NCBI GenBank assembly: GCA_023264315.1 | Contig: JALQST010000130.1 | Coordinates: 1-8,194, forward strand | From: Nodosilinea sp. BSH.14 | GTDB taxonomy: Bacteria; Cyanobacteriota; Cyanobacteriia; Phormidesmidales; Phormidesmidaceae | DNA: 8,194 bases | Direction: 5' to 3' | Shown: piece by piece, positions 6,042 to 8,194 of the stretch | How positions within the stretch are numbered: position 1 is the first letter of the stretch | Layout: each line of letters opens with the position of its first letter | Notes under the pieces: generated by a model | The model's database searches: none | What the model saw: only the letters and a program-made list of their open reading frames with translations | What the model was told of the DNA's origin: nothing | Translations under genes and position numbers: made by a program

Positions 6042-8194
6042 CTAATTCAGCGCCGCTTGCAGGTCTGCCTTAGCCGAGGCCAGGGCTTCCGCCAGTTTAC
6101 TCGGATCGCGCCCGCCCGCCTGGGCCAGGTTGGGCCGTCCGCCGCCGCCGCCGCCGCAGAGTTTGGCAATGCCGCCGATGAATTTGCCCGCTTGCAGTTT
6201 TTTCTCAATCACCTCGGGACTGAAAGCCGCCACCAGACTAACTTTCTCCGCTTCGGGGACAGAACCCAGGACGACAGCTCCGGCTCCCAGCTTTTGCAGC
6301 AACCGTTCGGCGGCGGTTTTTAGGGCTTCGGCACTCACCCCCTCCAGTACCGCCACAATCAGCTTCAGATCGCCGATAGATTCAGCGGTGTTGATCAACT
6401 GGTCGGACTTCAGCACCGCCAACTCACCCTTGAGGGCATCTAGCTCTTTCTGAGCCGACTTCAGGTCGGTTTGCAGGGTGGTGATGCGGTCGGGCAGTTC
6501 CTCCGGTTTGGCCTTGAAGCGGTCGGACAAATCCCGCACCACGGCATCGCGCACGTTGAGGTATTCCAGCACCGCAGGGCCGGCCACGGCTTCAATGCGG
6601 CGAATACCGGAGGCCACCCCGGTTTCGGAAATCACCTTAAACAGACCAATTTCTGCCGTGTTGCTAACGTGGGTGCCGCCGCACAGTTCCATGGATACCC
6701 CAGGGAAGTCGATGACGCGCACCTCGGAGCCATACTTTTCGCCAAACATGGCGGTAGCGCCCTTGGTCTTGGCTTCGTCAATGGGCATCACGGCCACATC
6801 GGCGGCGTGGCCTTCGGCGATCCAGGTGTTGACCTGTTCTTCCACTTGCTGAATTTCGTCGGCGGTGAGGGCGCGGGGGCAGTTGAAGTCAAACCGCAAG
6901 CGATCAAAGGCCACCAGGGAACCGGCCTGGGAAATGTCGGAATCCACCAGCTTTTTCAGGGCCGCTTGCAGTAGGTGGGTGGCGGTGTGGTTGGCCTGGG
7001 CACGGCGGCGGCAGGCGCGGTCAATCTGGGCGGTGACGGCATCCCCGGTTTGCAGGGTGCCCCGCTCTACTCGGCCCACGTGGACAAAGAAATCGCTGTC
7101 CTTTTTCACGTCCACAACGCGGACGACCACGGACTCGCCAGAGAGGTAGCCCCGGTCGCCAATTTGTCCGCCGGATTCCGCATAGAAGGGGGTTTGGTCG
7201 AGAACAATCTGCACGTCTTGACCCGCTTCGGCCTGGTCTACTGCACTGCCCTGCACCAAAATTGCCTCGACTTGGCTGGTGCTGCTGACCTCGGTGTAGC
7301 CCAAAAAGGTGGTGGAATGGATATGTTCCGCCAGGGCATCCAGGCTGCCCTGCACGGTCAAATCAATGGTTTCGTGGGCATCCTTGGAGCGCTGGCGCTG
7401 CTCCTCCATGGCCGTTTCAAACCCGGCAGCATCGACGGTGAGGCCCTGTTCTTCGGCAATTTCCTGAGTCAGTTCCAGGGGGAAGCCGTAGGTGTCGTAG
7501 AGCACGAAGGCATCTAAGCCAGAAATTGGCTTGGCCTTGGAAGCGGCCTCGCGCTTGAGGATTTCCGCCAGCAGTTTTTCGCCCCGTTCCAGGGTTTCTA
7601 GGAAGCGGGCCTCTTCCCGGTTCAGTTCGGCTTTGATGGTCACTTCCCGTTCGCGGGTGTTGGGGAAGGGTTCTTCGGCAAGCTGAATCGCGCTTTCGGC
7701 CACGGTGCTGATGAACGCGCCCTCAATGCCGATCAGCCGTCCGTGGCGCACCACCCGCCGAATGAGCCGTCGCAGAATGTAGCCCCGACCCACGTTGGAA
7801 GCCGTAATCCCGTCGGCAATCATGTGAACGACGGCCCGGACGTGGTCGCCAATCACCTTGAGGGACACCTTGGTTTTGTCGTCGGCCTGGGTGTAGTCCA
7901 GCTTCGCTAACTTCGCCGCCGCTTCGATGATGGGCAGGATCAGGTCAGTTTCGTAGTTGTTGGGCACCTGCTGGAGGATCTGCGCCATCCGCTCTAGGCC
8001 CAGCCCGGTGTCGATGTTTTGGTTTTGCAGCGGCGTCAGGTTGCCCTCGGCATCCCGGTTGTACTGCATAAACACCAGGTTGTAGAACTCGATGAAGCGG
8101 CTGTCGTCTTCAAGATCAATATGGTCGTCCCCTAGCTCAGGATGAAAGTCGTAGTAAATTTCCGAGCAGGGGCCGCAGGGACCCGTGGGGCCAG
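6042..8194 (-). CDS. alaS: Alanyl-tRNA synthetase, N-terminal part cut by window edge
   Basis: The enzyme attaches alanine to tRNA-Ala in the cytosol and hydrolyses mischarged Ser- and Gly-tRNA-Ala. The window holds 716 codons. Reading stays open to the right edge, beginning GPTGPCGPCSEIYYDFHPEL, so the apparent GTG start at 8075 is internal (FYNLVFMQ). About 160-175 N-terminal residues with class II motifs 1 and 2 lie outside, judged against the roughly 875-residue family length. Fragment numbering: motif 3 region NIDTGLGLERM at 59-69; tRNA-recognition helices through about 240; editing-domain zinc ligands H402 and H406 (NHTATH) and C504 and H508 (CGGTH); then an acidic/Leu-rich coiled-coil linker (about 560-600); and the C-Ala domain with KLCGGGGGGRPNLAQAGG (677-694) near the end. 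All visible functional motifs are intact, with no frameshift. queG follows after 2 bases. The identification is secure. Confidence 0.98.
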   Translation of the reverse strand, partial: GPTGPCGPCSEIYYDFHPELGDDHIDLEDDSRFIEFYNLVFMQYNRDAEGNLTPLQNQNIDTGLGLERMAQILQQVPNNYETDLILPIIEAAAKLAKLDYTQADDKTKVSLKVIGDHVRAVVHMIADGITASNVGRGYILRRLIRRVVRHGRLIGIEGAFISTVAESAIQLAEEPFPNTREREVTIKAELNREEARFLETLERGEKLLAEILKREAASKAKPISGLDAFVLYDTYGFPLELTQEIAEEQGLTVDAAGFETAMEEQRQRSKDAHETIDLTVQGSLDALAEHIHSTTFLGYTEVSSTSQVEAILVQGSAVDQAEAGQDVQIVLDQTPFYAESGGQIGDRGYLSGESVVVRVVDVKKDSDFFVHVGRVERGTLQTGDAVTAQIDRACRRRAQANHTATHLLQAALKKLVDSDISQAGSLVAFDRLRFDFNCPRALTADEIQQVEEQVNTWIAEGHAADVAVMPIDEAKTKGATAMFGEKYGSEVRVIDFPGVSMELCGGTHVSNTAEIGLFKVISETGVASGIRRIEAVAGPAVLEYLNVRDAVVRDLSDRFKAKPEELPDRITTLQTDLKSAQKELDALKGELAVLKSDQLINTAESIGDLKLIVAVLEGVSAEALKTAAERLLQKLGAGAVVLGSVPEAEKVSLVAAFSPEVIEKKLQAGKFIGGIAKLCGGGGGGRPNLAQAGGRDPSKLAEALASAKADLQAALN
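6139..6156. repeat. (CCG)6 trinucleotide run in alaS
   Basis: Six perfect CCG units on the plus strand encode the six-glycine stretch of the C-Ala domain (CGGGGGGRP) in alaS. The run reflects repeated use of GGC for glycine. Unit length three means slippage would only add or remove glycines. Confidence 0.85.

Noticed and set aside
6139..6156. (CCG)6 run as a phase-variable switch
   Set aside because: Unit changes would stay in frame, alaS is essential, and the six-glycine stretch appears typical of cyanobacterial AlaS.
6471..7517. Two successive long plus-strand open frames (167 and 180 codons) antisense to alaS
   Set aside because: They mirror the strongly conserved alaS codons in a GC-rich gene, show no recognisable domains, and their His/Gly/Val-rich composition is what an antisense reading of such a gene gives.
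1..8194. CRISPR array, tRNA/rRNA, insertion sequence, toxin-antitoxin pair or defence system
   Set aside because: There are no spaced direct repeats, no tRNA-like folds, no transposase motifs or terminal repeats, and no gap over 75 bases. The Uma2 gene alone has no partner that would indicate a defence or toxin module.

Overview
This window looks like ordinary chromosomal DNA from a GC-rich cyanobacterium. The evidence is protein-level: an Mrp of the cyanobacterial type without CxxC, a RodA ending its SEDS core in PLPWMSYGRSALL, a DUF3352 protein and a long Uma2-type protein with an E/A/R-rich tail, all of which resemble cyanobacterial proteins I know. One perfect HIP1 octamer (GCGATCGC) is also present. 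A filamentous Leptolyngbya-like lineage is plausible, but the genus cannot be fixed from this sequence.

Plus-strand block (1-4965): the 3' part of an Uma2-family (DUF820) nuclease-fold gene enters from the left edge. After a 73-base gap comes mrp, an Fe-S carrier P-loop ATPase. Only 12 bases later rodA (SEDS peptidoglycan polymerase) begins, so the two are probably one transcript. After 69 bases comes a DUF3352 membrane-anchored protein built from two related halves, probably translated from the ATG at 3178.

Minus-strand block (8194-5032): alaS (alanyl-tRNA synthetase) enters from the right edge without its N-terminal part and is followed 2 bases later by queG (epoxyqueuosine reductase). This is a compact pair devoted to tRNA charging and tRNA anticodon modification. 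The blocks converge on a 66-base spacer (4966-5031) with no convincing intrinsic terminator.

About 97% of the window is coding. I see no RNA gene, insertion sequence, CRISPR array, attachment site or origin, and no non-coding stretch over 75 bases. I found no convincing undescribed system. The points worth a second look are small: a truncated left-edge gene, a 21-base repeat lengthening a coiled-coil tail, loss of the Mrp cysteine pair, internal duplication in the DUF3352 protein, two weak hairpins in the plus-strand gaps and tight alaS-queG packing.
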